A DNA stretch of 57,508 bases. Source: a virus. The position numbers and the translations under genes are program-made. This document shows positions 40,030 to 48,754 of this stretch, one piece after another; the stretch's first letter is position 1; each line of letters opens with the position of its first letter. Below the pieces are notes generated by a model. It made no database searches. It saw only the letters and a list, made by a program, of their open reading frames with translations, and was not told the origin of the DNA. The DNA is taken from the IMG/VR virus record IMGVR_UViG_3300020034_000016, positions 1 to 57,508 of that record. One strand, given 5' to 3'.

Positions 40030-41967
40030 ATGACGGGGGAAAACATCGAACATATCAAATCGAAGCTAAATATCGTGGAGGTGATACAGGATTTTGTAAA
40101 GCTGAAAAAGACGGGCGCCAACTTCGTGGGGCTCTGCCCCTTTCACGCGGAGAAGTCCGGGTCCTTTAGTGTCTCTCCACCAAAGCAGATTTACAAATGC
40201 TTCGGCTGTGGAAAGAGCGGCGATGCGATTCAATTCCTGGTCGAGCATGAGAACAAGTCATTCGTGGAGGCCATGGAGTACCTTGCAAAAAAGTACAACA
40301 TCGAGATCGAAGAAGCGGGAGTCAGGAAAGAATTTATTCGCCCTGAGCCAAGGCTGGAAAAGCTGGATCCAAAGAAGATCGCGTGGTTCGAGTCCCGAAA
40401 GATAAGCAACAATACGCTGCTTCGGATGAAGATAACCGAAGCAGTCGAGTGGATGCCGCAGTTTCAAAAGGATGTACCCGTGATCTGTTTCAACTACTAC
40501 CGCTTCGATGAATTGGTCAACATTAAATTTCGGGGCCCGAAGAAGTCCTTCAAGCTTTCCAAAGATGCCCAACTGATCTTCTACAATCTCGATGCATTGA
40601 TCGATGAGGAGGAAATAGTAATCGTTGAAGGCGAGCCGGATTGCCTGTCATGGATAGAGAGCGGGATCCATAACGTGATCAGTGTGCCCAACGGTGCTGC
40701 GAAGGGGAACCAAAAGCTGGAGTATCTCGACAACTGCTGGGAATATTTCCTGAAGATCAAAAAGGTCATCATTGCTGTCGACGATGATCCTGCTGGCAGG
40801 TTGCTGAAGGAAGAACTCGCTCGCCGCATCGGTAAGGAGAAATGCTGGACGGTCGAGTACCCGAAGGAATGTAAAGATTCTAACGATGTATTGGTAAAGT
40901 TGGGACCACAAGGCATCAAGGATATGTACGCCGCCGCTAAGGAATGGCCCCTTGAGGGGATTATGACCATGGATGAGATATATCCAGTCGTGGACGATTG
41001 GTTTGAACACGGCTATCCTCCGGGCGTCAAATGCGGAATCAAGGGGTTTGATCATCTTCTCTCCTTTGCTCCTGGCCAGGTGACGACAGTTACCGGAATC
41101 CCCGGGCACGGAAAAGATGAATGGTTGAACTGGGTGAAAGCTATGCTGATCAAAAAGGGATTGAATATCGGCGACTGCGGGTTTGAGGAATCGCCGGCGG
41201 AAACGACCTCCAAGATAGCCGAAAAGTTAACGGGCAAAAGCTTTGGATTCAGGAAGAACAAGGATGAACGGATGACCAAAATGCAGTTCGATTGGGCCAT
41301 TTCTCAGATCGATCAGTTCGTGCATTTCTACAATACAGAGGAAATTGAAACAACGCTGGACAACTTGTTGAAGATCGCCATACTTCTCGTACTGCGGTTC
41401 GGAATAGAATTCCTTTTCCTCAATCCCTGGAACTGGATTGAACAGGACCGGGAGCATACCATGTCAGAAACTGACTATGTGAGCAAGGCCTACTCACGGA
41501 TCATCCGGTTTGCTCGGAAATACGGCGTGCATGTTTTCGTAGTCGCACATACGACGAAGATGCAGAAAGGAAAGAACGGTAAGCATGAGATCCCCACGCT
41601 TTACAGTATCTCCGGCGGCGCCCATTTTTATAACAAAACCAATAACGGCCTTTGCGTGTACCGGGATTTTGAAACTAATGTGACTGACATCTATGTTCAA
41701 AAGGTAAAACAGCACTGGCTCGGTCACGTCGGTTTCAGCTCCTACCGGTATGACACCCATACCCGGCAGTACATATTCGACAGCTCCAATATCAAATTAC
41801 CGGAAGATTATCGCGCTCCTCCACCGGAGTTGGGAGAAGGCGCCTGGAGACCGGTGGAAGGACCACCGTTGATCGATTTCTCCAAGGCGAGGAGAAAGGA
41901 TGAAGTAGAAGAACCGCAGGCACATGAAGAAGAACTTACAAAACCAATGGACGATTTACCATTTTGA
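40030..41967 (+). CDS. primase-helicase (T7 gp4-like)
   Basis: 645 residues. CHC2-type zinc finger with Cys36, His39, Cys57 and Cys60; TOPRIM motifs VIVEGEPD (Glu200) and IIAVDDDPAGR (Asp251-253); DnaB-like C-terminal domain with Walker A GIPGHGKD (356-363) in which Asp replaces the usual Ser/Thr. It ends MDDLPF, very like the SSB tip. It would prime and unwind phage DNA. The small gene after it starts 3 bp downstream. Confidence 0.9.
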   Translation: MTGENIEHIKSKLNIVEVIQDFVKLKKTGANFVGLCPFHAEKSGSFSVSPPKQIYKCFGCGKSGDAIQFLVEHENKSFVEAMEYLAKKYNIEIEEAGVRKEFIRPEPRLEKLDPKKIAWFESRKISNNTLLRMKITEAVEWMPQFQKDVPVICFNYYRFDELVNIKFRGPKKSFKLSKDAQLIFYNLDALIDEEEIVIVEGEPDCLSWIESGIHNVISVPNGAAKGNQKLEYLDNCWEYFLKIKKVIIAVDDDPAGRLLKEELARRIGKEKCWTVEYPKECKDSNDVLVKLGPQGIKDMYAAAKEWPLEGIMTMDEIYPVVDDWFEHGYPPGVKCGIKGFDHLLSFAPGQVTTVTGIPGHGKDEWLNWVKAMLIKKGLNIGDCGFEESPAETTSKIAEKLTGKSFGFRKNKDERMTKMQFDWAISQIDQFVHFYNTEEIETTLDNLLKIAILLVLRFGIEFLFLNPWNWIEQDREHTMSETDYVSKAYSRIIRFARKYGVHVFVVAHTTKMQKGKNGKHEIPTLYSISGGAHFYNKTNNGLCVYRDFETNVTDIYVQKVKQHWLGHVGFSSYRYDTHTRQYIFDSSNIKLPEDYRAPPPELGEGAWRPVEGPPLIDFSKARRKDEVEEPQAHEEELTKPMDDLPF

Positions 41968-41970
41968 CGC

Positions 41971-42138
41971 ATGAAGATCCGCTACAATATACCGATCGAG
42001 GTGAATAGGGACCAGTACCGACAGTTGATGCGCGATTTCAAAGCCATCGTGGCAGGACGCAAGGAAGAGGGAAAGTTTTTCATCAAGGTTTGGGATCCGC
42101 GGTTCCTCGGCGAGATCACAAAATACTTTGCCAGATGA
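41971..42138 (+). CDS. 55-residue small protein
   Basis: ATG 41971, TGA 42136-42138. MKIRYNIPIEVNRDQYRQLM, then GKFFIKVWDPRFLGEITKYFAR. Basic, alpha/beta. Overlaps the nuclease gene by ATGA. Function unknown. Confidence 0.65.
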   Translation: MKIRYNIPIEVNRDQYRQLMRDFKAIVAGRKEEGKFFIKVWDPRFLGEITKYFAR

Positions 42139-42596
42139 AGCAGTGGAGTGAAAAATATATCCAGCAGTTGGCCAGGGAAGGAAAGATCAAAGGCTTTTCC
42201 GCCAACAAGCCGCGACCAGTCGTGACCTACGTTGAGAATGGCGTGGTCAAGCAAGGACATTTGCCGCGCGCCAGACCCGCCGGTCTGGTTTGGCTGGATA
42301 TGAATCTGGAGTACTGGTGTAAGAAGCGATCGATCACGCTCGAGCAGGAATACCGGTTTGAGAAGAAACGCAGGTGGCGCTTTGACTATGCCATCCCATC
42401 TATGATGATCGCTGTGGAATACGAGGGCGGCATCTTCATGGAGAAGAGCGGGCATACATCGGCCTCAGGCGTAAACCGGGACGTAGAAAAATACACACGA
42501 GCTCAGGTACTGGGATGGACGGTGATCAGGGCAACAGCGACGAGTTACAAAACAGTCTTGAAAACTTTAAAACAATTGACCATTGAAAAAGAGTGA
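42135..42596 (+). CDS. PD-(D/E)XK nuclease (resolvase-like)
   Basis: 153 residues from ATG 42135. Core RRWRFDYAIPSMMIAVEYEGG with Asp84 and Glu95-x-Glu97, then SGHTSASGVNRDVEKYTRAQVLGWTVIRATA. This pattern fits VRR-NUC/Holliday-junction-resolvase-like PD-(D/E)XK proteins of phages. It would cleave branched DNA before packaging. Confidence 0.82.
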   Translation: MKQWSEKYIQQLAREGKIKGFSANKPRPVVTYVENGVVKQGHLPRARPAGLVWLDMNLEYWCKKRSITLEQEYRFEKKRRWRFDYAIPSMMIAVEYEGGIFMEKSGHTSASGVNRDVEKYTRAQVLGWTVIRATATSYKTVLKTLKQLTIEKE

Positions 42597-43131
42597 ATTC
42601 ATAGCGCGCCTGCAGGATATCCCGGGCGATCCGGAAGTAGCGATATATGATGGCCTGCGCAACCTGCATGAGGATACGGGCGAGGATGAAGGAACGTCCG
42701 CCGGCATTTATCCCGGTTTCAGAATCGAGTTCTTTGATGACGCCACCGTTCCTGAAAATGGGGAGCCATTTATCGGCCTCTGCTTCGACAATGATTTTTT
42801 TCCGGAAGAAGGCTCTGATCATTTCCATACTGTCGCCAGCGAATGGCAAAGTTGGTCGTCCCAGACATTTGAAAAAGCAACGGCCCTCTCGTCTCTTCGT
42901 AAATTATTGAAAGAAGTAGAGGAACTGAAGACCGCCATACTGGAGGGCCATCCCACACCGCAACAGTTGGACGAGTATGCAGACTGCTTTATGTGCCTGC
43001 TGCACTCCGCCGCTCAGTCGGGTTTCAATGTGGCGGACCTCACGGTTGGAATAAAAGCAAAAGTTGAAGTCAACTACGAGCGGATCTGGATCCACAATAA
43101 ACTGGATAATACCTATTCACATAAAAAGTAA
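42583..43131 (+). CDS. MazG/DUF550-like nucleotide pyrophosphohydrolase fusion
   Basis: 182 residues from TTG 42583. Residues about 1-75 have DPEVAIYDGLRNLHEDTG and an acidic part of unknown type; residues about 98-172 match the DUF550/MazG group: SSLRKLLKEVEELKTAIL, LDEYADCFMCLLHSAAQSGFNVADLTVGIKAKVEVN-R-W. Such proteins hydrolyse dNTPs, for example dATP/dGTP. Overlaps the nuclease gene by 14 bp. Confidence 0.75.
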   Translation: MKKSEFIARLQDIPGDPEVAIYDGLRNLHEDTGEDEGTSAGIYPGFRIEFFDDATVPENGEPFIGLCFDNDFFPEEGSDHFHTVASEWQSWSSQTFEKATALSSLRKLLKEVEELKTAILEGHPTPQQLDEYADCFMCLLHSAAQSGFNVADLTVGIKAKVEVNYERIWIHNKLDNTYSHKK

Positions 43132-43139
43132 CATCAAAC

Positions 43140-43418
43140 ATGAAAAGAACATTACTGATCACATTGATCGCCGTCTCTGCAGCAACAGCTATCGCCTTCC
43201 AAACCCTCAAACCGGCCGGGAAGCTGAAGGTGGAGTACTCGGCGGAAGAATGGCAGACGAAACTCAATATCCTGGAATACACCAAGGAGGTTTTGAAGAG
43301 CTCCAGCGTTGCGAGCAATGTAGCGCTACCACTCTGTGACACGCTTTCCAGCATACAGAGACAGTGGTTACAGCAGCTGCAGCCGCAGATCAAGACCGAT
43401 TCAGCCAAAAAGAAATAA
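43140..43418 (+). CDS. hypothetical exported protein
   Basis: 92 residues. Signal peptide or anchor at 4-20 (TLLITLIAVSAATAIAF), then a helical soluble part with many Gln and Ser residues. No lipobox. Unusual in the replication region. Function unknown. Confidence 0.65.
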   Translation: MKRTLLITLIAVSAATAIAFQTLKPAGKLKVEYSAEEWQTKLNILEYTKEVLKSSSVASNVALPLCDTLSSIQRQWLQQLQPQIKTDSAKKK

Positions 43419-43421
43419 CCG

Positions 43422-43859
43422 ATGAATAAGAAAACGACTTCGATGCCCGAGCACATCTTGCCCGACGATTTCGGAAGCAGCTTCGCCGTGATCAACTGGG
43501 AATGCACCTGGTACAAGATCCCGTTCATCGTCCTCGAGGACATGGCCGAAGACTGGTTCCAGGTTGCAAAGAAGAACAGATCCTACGGGACAAAGCATTA
43601 CCATGGCGATCATGCTGGCCTCCTCGCCTGGCTTGTCCAGGTTGATGAGAATAACTCCAAGCTATTAGATCGCTTCAGTCTGGAAGATCTCCATGTCTGG
43701 ATGGCAAAACATCCTTACGCATCTGGCTCCGAAGAAAAGGACTTCGATCGGCTGAAAGAGTTGCTCGAGCACGAAATGCCGTTCATGCAGGCATATCAGA
43801 TATGGCAGGACCGGAAGATCCTCAATTCTAGCCTGTGTGCTATAGAACCGAATGATTGA
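43422..43859 (+). CDS. hypothetical protein
   Basis: 145 residues with several aromatic residues (WECTWYKIPFIVLEDMAEDWFQVAKK). No known motif; mixed alpha/beta. It overlaps the next gene by 8 bp. Confidence 0.65.
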   Translation: MNKKTTSMPEHILPDDFGSSFAVINWECTWYKIPFIVLEDMAEDWFQVAKKNRSYGTKHYHGDHAGLLAWLVQVDENNSKLLDRFSLEDLHVWMAKHPYASGSEEKDFDRLKELLEHEMPFMQAYQIWQDRKILNSSLCAIEPND

Positions 43860-44256
43860 TAAAAATAGAACGGACATGCAATACGACCCCAAATTAAAAA
43901 AGGCCATGGAAGAAATAAAGGCCATCATGCACGATGCCGGAATTGGCGGCGTAGTGATCCTGCACAGGCCCGGCTTTGTCGAATATCTGAATAAGATCGA
44001 TCCGCCATATGCATGCATCAACATCGACAACCTCAGTACTCTGAAGATCCGGGCAAAAAAGGATATGTATGCTGGCGGCGCCGAGGAGCGCAACCAGGTG
44101 CTGGCCGATACTGCCAACTTGCTGGCTACCGTCAACCACCAACTTCGGAATTCACTCGAAGCCTGGGCAGAAATTGAGAGAATATACACTGACCACGTGG
44201 GACCTCATGATCACACATCCGGTTCAGCTACCAGCCATGAGCAGCAAAACAATTAA
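43852..44256 (+). CDS. hypothetical protein
   Basis: 134 residues; an alternative ATG lies at 43876. It has a helical start (LKKAMEEIKAIMHDAGIGGVVILH), a middle with ACINIDNLSTLKIRAKKD, and a His-rich C-terminus. Function unknown. Confidence 0.65.
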   Translation: MIDKNRTDMQYDPKLKKAMEEIKAIMHDAGIGGVVILHRPGFVEYLNKIDPPYACINIDNLSTLKIRAKKDMYAGGAEERNQVLADTANLLATVNHQLRNSLEAWAEIERIYTDHVGPHDHTSGSATSHEQQNN

Positions 44257-44266
44257 ATCGAAAATT

Positions 44267-44527
44267 ATGATACAGAAAGAAGAATGCTACGTAGGTGTCT
44301 GCGACAATTGCGGGGAAATGTTCAGCGATGGAGATTACACACTGTTCCCGTTAACCAGTGATGTAGCAGACCAGATGTCGAATTGCGATTGGTACACCGG
44401 CCGCACCGATCCAGACCATTTAGGGAAACACTATTGCCCGAGCGGAACGATCGACCATTGGACGCTTTATCTCGGCAAATCCCCATATGGTCGCATTACA
44501 TCATTCTTAAAATTATACTATGAGTAA
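44267..44527 (+). CDS. small Cys-containing protein
   Basis: 86 residues from ATG 44267 (MIQKEECYVGVCDNCGEMF), after rejecting an upstream frame that overlaps the previous gene. CDNC near the start and CPSG later may form a zinc site. Overlaps the next gene start by 8 bp. Confidence 0.65.
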   Translation: MIQKEECYVGVCDNCGEMFSDGDYTLFPLTSDVADQMSNCDWYTGRTDPDHLGKHYCPSGTIDHWTLYLGKSPYGRITSFLKLYYE

Positions 44528-45983
44528 ACAACAGCAAGCCGGAGAGAACGACGCATTAACCGCCGAGGAATTTGAAGCCCTATTCTTTAAAATATTTGAA
44601 GAAGGAATGAGGCTTGGTATAGCCTTCCCGGTGATGCCGAATAATAAAATAGTTGGGCAGTATTTTGAATCAAAGTTAAAAGCCATGTATGAAGACCTCG
44701 GCATGACTTCGCCTGACAGAACGGGCGTCGGGAAAAAACTGTACGATGACCTATACAAAGGTGAAATAGAAGAAAGTCAACGGCCAACGTACAAAGCTGA
44801 AGACTTAAATTTTCCATTGCTCACCCCCGCTCCCCAAGACACGGAGACCGGAGAGACCAGCGATCCTTTCATACAAAAGCACTTGGCGATCATCATGGAG
44901 AAGACGCGCGAATGTATGATTGAAATGCACATACAGCAGAACAGGGAATTTCTACGCCCATCCATTCAAAACTTTCTGGAGGGCGGTAATGTGAACGGAC
45001 AATTTCGCATCGCGGTAATGAAAATGATGAACAAAACCGTTGCAATCTCGGCAATCCATTGTCAATGCAAACCAGACGACAAGCACGGAACTACGGGCAT
45101 TGACTGCTGCAATCATTGCGGGCTGCCCGATGAGTCATGGTGGCGAAACGGCCCAATAGCACCGCCAAAAGTGGACACGGGCCGCAATTCTAAACATTTA
45201 GATGCGGGGGAAATAGAAGACATGCTGATGTTTTTTGTTGAACAAGGCTTATGCGGTCAAGGCGATGGATCTGATCATAAAGACGACGATGAGACATCGA
45301 GAAATATAGAGGCTTCAAAAAGAGTAAGCAAAGCGTTGGAGATACTTATTGAAGGAGTTCCCGTTCGGGACACGAAGACGATAGAAGCGAAGGCGAAAAA
45401 GTGGAAGCCAGGAATAAGAGAACACACGCTAATGTTCTTGGCCTACATTAATGACAACTATTCGAAGATTACTTCCAACGGTTACCGTGCCAAGTGCGAC
45501 GCAAATGATAGAATGGCAAGAATGTACACCGATTCCGAACTGTATGCCGACTATTCACAAACAGAGGAAGCCATTGAAAGCCTCGCCGGTCACAGTGAAG
45601 CGGAGAAAGAAGCGGTGACGCTTGAGGTATTCAATTACGAACATAAGCTAAGAAAATATTGGGAGGATAAAGCCAGAGAACTGCAATATACTATTAATCA
45701 TCCCGAATCCGTCCAATCCAGTAGCGCCCCACAAGCCGTGGAAGCTAAGGCGAAAAAATTCGCCGATTCGTTGGGATGGAATGATGAAGGGACGGCTGAA
45801 AATGTCGATGTACGTAGGGCCTACCTCGCCGGTCACACCGAAGGGGAGAAAGGGGCGGTAGCGTTCGCAGAGAAGGTTGTCTTATGGTTAGGAAATACGA
45901 CGAAAGTTCTAAATGAATGGATGAGATACAAATTGACCGCGCCACAGGTTATCGCCCGATTTCAGGAGCATCTTAAACAATAA
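44520..45983 (+). CDS. large hypothetical protein with Cys cluster
   Basis: 487 residues, acidic and mostly helical. A Cys cluster (HCQCKPDD, later CCNHCG) at about 180-205 suggests a zinc site. Two later parts each contain AEAKAKK-type segments (about 290 and 400) and look like partial duplicates: TKTIEAKAKKW and VEAKAKKF. No enzymatic motif. Function unknown. Confidence 0.7.
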   Translation: MSKQQQAGENDALTAEEFEALFFKIFEEGMRLGIAFPVMPNNKIVGQYFESKLKAMYEDLGMTSPDRTGVGKKLYDDLYKGEIEESQRPTYKAEDLNFPLLTPAPQDTETGETSDPFIQKHLAIIMEKTRECMIEMHIQQNREFLRPSIQNFLEGGNVNGQFRIAVMKMMNKTVAISAIHCQCKPDDKHGTTGIDCCNHCGLPDESWWRNGPIAPPKVDTGRNSKHLDAGEIEDMLMFFVEQGLCGQGDGSDHKDDDETSRNIEASKRVSKALEILIEGVPVRDTKTIEAKAKKWKPGIREHTLMFLAYINDNYSKITSNGYRAKCDANDRMARMYTDSELYADYSQTEEAIESLAGHSEAEKEAVTLEVFNYEHKLRKYWEDKARELQYTINHPESVQSSSAPQAVEAKAKKFADSLGWNDEGTAENVDVRRAYLAGHTEGEKGAVAFAEKVVLWLGNTTKVLNEWMRYKLTAPQVIARFQEHLKQ

Positions 45984-45990
45984 TCAACCC

Positions 45991-46395
45991 ATGATCACAG
46001 CAGAAGGATATTCCAAGGACCCAAACCTGGTGCCCGAAGCTGTAGTGGTAACCTTCGGTCGCGAAATGATGGACGAGCAGGGCGGACCCCTTCAGTTTCT
46101 TCGTTTCTTCGAATCCTGGATGGATGGCGGGGAAGGAAACTACTGGCTTCATAAGTGCAAGAACAGGCCACAGGCAGACATCATTCATGTATATGTGATC
46201 GTCATGAACCGGCTTTACTGTAGGTGTTATTTTGGTGGGTATGAGAAAGGGAAGATGGTAGGATCCACCGCGGACGGCCGCAATAAGGAATTCGACTGGC
46301 CACGGTTGATCCTCTCCGGGCCCATTGAAAAGCCACGCTTCAAAAGGACGCTGAAAGGGTTTCAAGGATTCCGGTATGCGACGTCGCTGTTTTAA
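45991..46395 (+). CDS. hypothetical protein, end of replication region
   Basis: 134 residues, mixed alpha/beta with many aromatic residues (FLRFFESWMDGGEGNYW). No known motif. Last gene before the promoter and shared element of the packaging operon. Confidence 0.65.
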   Translation: MITAEGYSKDPNLVPEAVVVTFGREMMDEQGGPLQFLRFFESWMDGGEGNYWLHKCKNRPQADIIHVYVIVMNRLYCRCYFGGYEKGKMVGSTADGRNKEFDWPRLILSGPIEKPRFKRTLKGFQGFRYATSLF

Positions 46396-46432
46396 TAGGA
46401 TTGAAGCCTCCCACTTTCTCCCACCGGCGAGA

Positions 46433-46452
46433 GTGAAATGATACATTATGTC
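46433..46452 (+). promoter_or_regulatory. shared 20-bp element, copy 2 (packaging operon)
   Basis: GTGAAA-T-GATACATTATGTC. It overlaps the -33 region of the packaging promoter, whose -7 element TACATTTG lies at 46463-46470, 11 bp downstream. TATGTCATTTA, present at 46482-46492, occurs inverted beside the third copy. Confidence 0.8.
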
Positions 46453-46462
46453 ATAAATGAGC

Positions 46463-46470
46463 TACATTTG
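46463..46470 (+). promoter_or_regulatory. -7 promoter element of the packaging operon
   Basis: TACATTTG fits TAnnTTTG, 26 bp before the ATG of the methyltransferase fusion. The 20-bp element covers the -33 position. Confidence 0.65.
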
Positions 46471-46495
46471 ATGTGACACTATATGTCATTTACGT

Positions 46496-47989
46496 ATGGA
46501 CGTGACACAAGAGAAGCCCCTCCTCCACTCCCGGGTCATCAAAACAGCACCAGCCAATTGGCGGAATTTCCATTTTATTCAACAAGAAGACTTCAAGGAA
46601 TTGGCACCGGATGCGCATGCAAAGCTCAAAGCATCGATCCTCGGTAATCAGTTCACCCAGCCATTCTATGTGTGGGAAATCAACGAAAACCCCAACCCCG
46701 CGAAATACAAAAGCAAAGAACGGGTGAAGGTGCAGTATTGTCTCGATGGGAAGCATCGGATCAAGATACTCGAGGAATTGATCCAAGAGGGATATGACGT
46801 ACCTGAAAAATTGTCGGCCACATTCATCAAATGCAGGAATAAGAAGGAGGCCGCAAGGCTTGTGCTGATCTATTCCTCGATGTATGCCAAGATCACCCAG
46901 ACCGGTCTTCATGACTTCCTGGAGAGCTATGAATTAGCCTTTAATGATCTGATTAATGAGATGGATCTTCCTGGCTTCTCGACGGTCCGGTTTGAGCAGT
47001 CGTATGACATTCACAAGATCATCGATGAGGAGGAGTACCTCGTTGAGGTCCCGGAAGTGGCCAGTGTAATCGTTCGGCCTGGCGATCTATTTCAGTTGGG
47101 TGATCACCGGTTGATCTGTGGCGACTTCCAGGATCCGCATATTCAAAACTCTTTGATGGGCAAAGAGAAGTGCCGGATAATTATCACTGACCCACCGTAC
47201 AACCTTCCAGCGAGTCTATACAGCCATCGGGTGGAGCACGAGAATTTCGCCATGGCAGCCGGCGAGATGAGCGATCTTGAGTTTGTCGCCTTCCTGGAGT
47301 CGATCATGCGTACCTCGGTATTGCATAGCATGCCTGGTGCGATCCATTACATATTCATGGACTGGCGCCATCACTGGCACATGGGAGAGGCTGGTCGCCG
47401 GGTGTACGGTAGCCCTATTCCGAAGCAACTATGCGTGTGGGTAAAGGATCGAATGGCCAACGGGTCCTTTTATCGATCCAAGCAGGAGCTTTGTTTTGTC
47501 TTTACCAACGCCGGTGATAAACATCTTTGGAATGAGGACCTCCTGGATCAGGGCGGCTTCTACAAAGACAATGATGAGCTCGTTTTCATCTTCAAGAATG
47601 GCGAGGGTGCAAAACATCTGTCTCACTTAGAACTGATCGACCGGATCCGGACAAACGTCTGGAATTATCCATCTGCCACGAGCGGAGGTAATCCCGATCG
47701 CCAGGAGCTGAACAATCATCCGACTCCGAAAACAGTCCGAATGATCGCCGACGCGATTCTAGACACATCGAATCCGGCAGATCTGGTTGGCGACTGGTTT
47801 GTGGGTAGCGGAACAACGATCATTGCTGCCGACAAAACCGGCCGCAGGTGCTATGCTTCGGAGCTGGAACCGCAGTATGTCCAGTCCACTATTCTGCGCT
47901 ACATCAAGTATTGCATGAAGAATGACATCCCGTGTAAGATTACCCATCACACCGGGAATCTGTCGCTTTCCGACTTCAACCCGTGTTAA
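46496..47989 (+). CDS. ParB-DNA methyltransferase fusion
   Basis: 497 residues. Residues about 20-130 are a ParB/Srx-like domain (VQYCLDGKHRIKILEEL). Residues about 195-490 are a beta-class N6-adenine/N4-cytosine methyltransferase: DPPY at 232-235 precedes the SAM-binding DWFVGSGTT (about 445), the beta order. It would modify phage DNA, possibly against host restriction, before packaging. First gene of the operon that contains both terminase genes. Confidence 0.9.
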   Translation: MDVTQEKPLLHSRVIKTAPANWRNFHFIQQEDFKELAPDAHAKLKASILGNQFTQPFYVWEINENPNPAKYKSKERVKVQYCLDGKHRIKILEELIQEGYDVPEKLSATFIKCRNKKEAARLVLIYSSMYAKITQTGLHDFLESYELAFNDLINEMDLPGFSTVRFEQSYDIHKIIDEEEYLVEVPEVASVIVRPGDLFQLGDHRLICGDFQDPHIQNSLMGKEKCRIIITDPPYNLPASLYSHRVEHENFAMAAGEMSDLEFVAFLESIMRTSVLHSMPGAIHYIFMDWRHHWHMGEAGRRVYGSPIPKQLCVWVKDRMANGSFYRSKQELCFVFTNAGDKHLWNEDLLDQGGFYKDNDELVFIFKNGEGAKHLSHLELIDRIRTNVWNYPSATSGGNPDRQELNNHPTPKTVRMIADAILDTSNPADLVGDWFVGSGTTIIAADKTGRRCYASELEPQYVQSTILRYIKYCMKNDIPCKITHHTGNLSLSDFNPC

Positions 47990-48024
47990 TAACGTTGTAT
48001 TTATAAATCTGAACTATTATATTG

Positions 48025-48348
48025 ATGGCTACAATTCAAGCCATCATGGAAAAAACCACCGAAGTGAAAAAGATCATTCAGTATCTCGACGGGAAGACGG
48101 CCAGCCTGCGCAGCAAGATCGAGGCTTACAACTCTCCCATCATGCAAGCTATCATCAAGGATAATATCCACCTGCAGTATGACTATACTCGCCTTCAGTC
48201 ACAATTGGAGGCCTATGAGGATATCTTGCTGGCCATCACACAATTTACGAGTGGGGAGGAAACGCCGAAAGTTCCCAAAGTAAAAGCGGCAGTCCCCCAA
48301 AAAAATAATGTGAAACCGAACAACGATGAGAAAGCCGAAAAGCGGTGA
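48025..48348 (+). CDS. small helical protein upstream of terminase
   Basis: 107 residues from ATG 48025. Helical with a coiled coil (about 25-70) and a basic, Pro/Lys-rich end. It overlaps the next gene by 23 bp. Possibly a terminase or packaging accessory. Function unknown. Confidence 0.68.
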   Translation: MATIQAIMEKTTEVKKIIQYLDGKTASLRSKIEAYNSPIMQAIIKDNIHLQYDYTRLQSQLEAYEDILLAITQFTSGEETPKVPKVKAAVPQKNNVKPNNDEKAEKR

Positions 48349-48754
48349 CCTGGAGAAGGAGAAGCGCCTGCGAATGGTCCAGGAGTGGATACTGCAGGAT
48401 CACATCACCACGGATATCATATCCCAATGCATCAACAGCTGGGATATCAGCGAGCGCCAGGCCATGCGTTACCTGGCCAGTGCGAAAATAGCCTTCGCCA
48501 AGATCACCGAAAAGAAGCTCGAGCACCGGTTAAACTATCATATCCAGCGCCGGAATAAGCTCCTCCGGGACCTCGATCCGAAGTACCGTAAATCGCCTCC
48601 AGGTATCAAGGTCCAACTGGACGTTCTTGAGGACATCGCCAAGCTGGAGCAGCTGTATAAGCTCAAGATCGAAGTTGGCGGACCTAAAGGTGCAGCAGCG
48701 ATCCAGACGGACAGTACACACAAGGTCATCTTTGAAAACTATGCAGCGAAGTAA
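48326..48754 (+). CDS. terS: terminase small subunit
   Basis: 142 residues. N-terminal HTH (ITTDIISQCINSWDISERQAMRYLASAKIAFAK), a central coiled coil with HIQRRNKLLRDLD, and a C-terminal part (GGPKGAAAIQ) as in many small terminases. It binds the packaging site and recruits the large subunit. Followed directly by terL. Confidence 0.85.
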   Translation: MRKPKSGDLEKEKRLRMVQEWILQDHITTDIISQCINSWDISERQAMRYLASAKIAFAKITEKKLEHRLNYHIQRRNKLLRDLDPKYRKSPPGIKVQLDVLEDIAKLEQLYKLKIEVGGPKGAAAIQTDSTHKVIFENYAAK

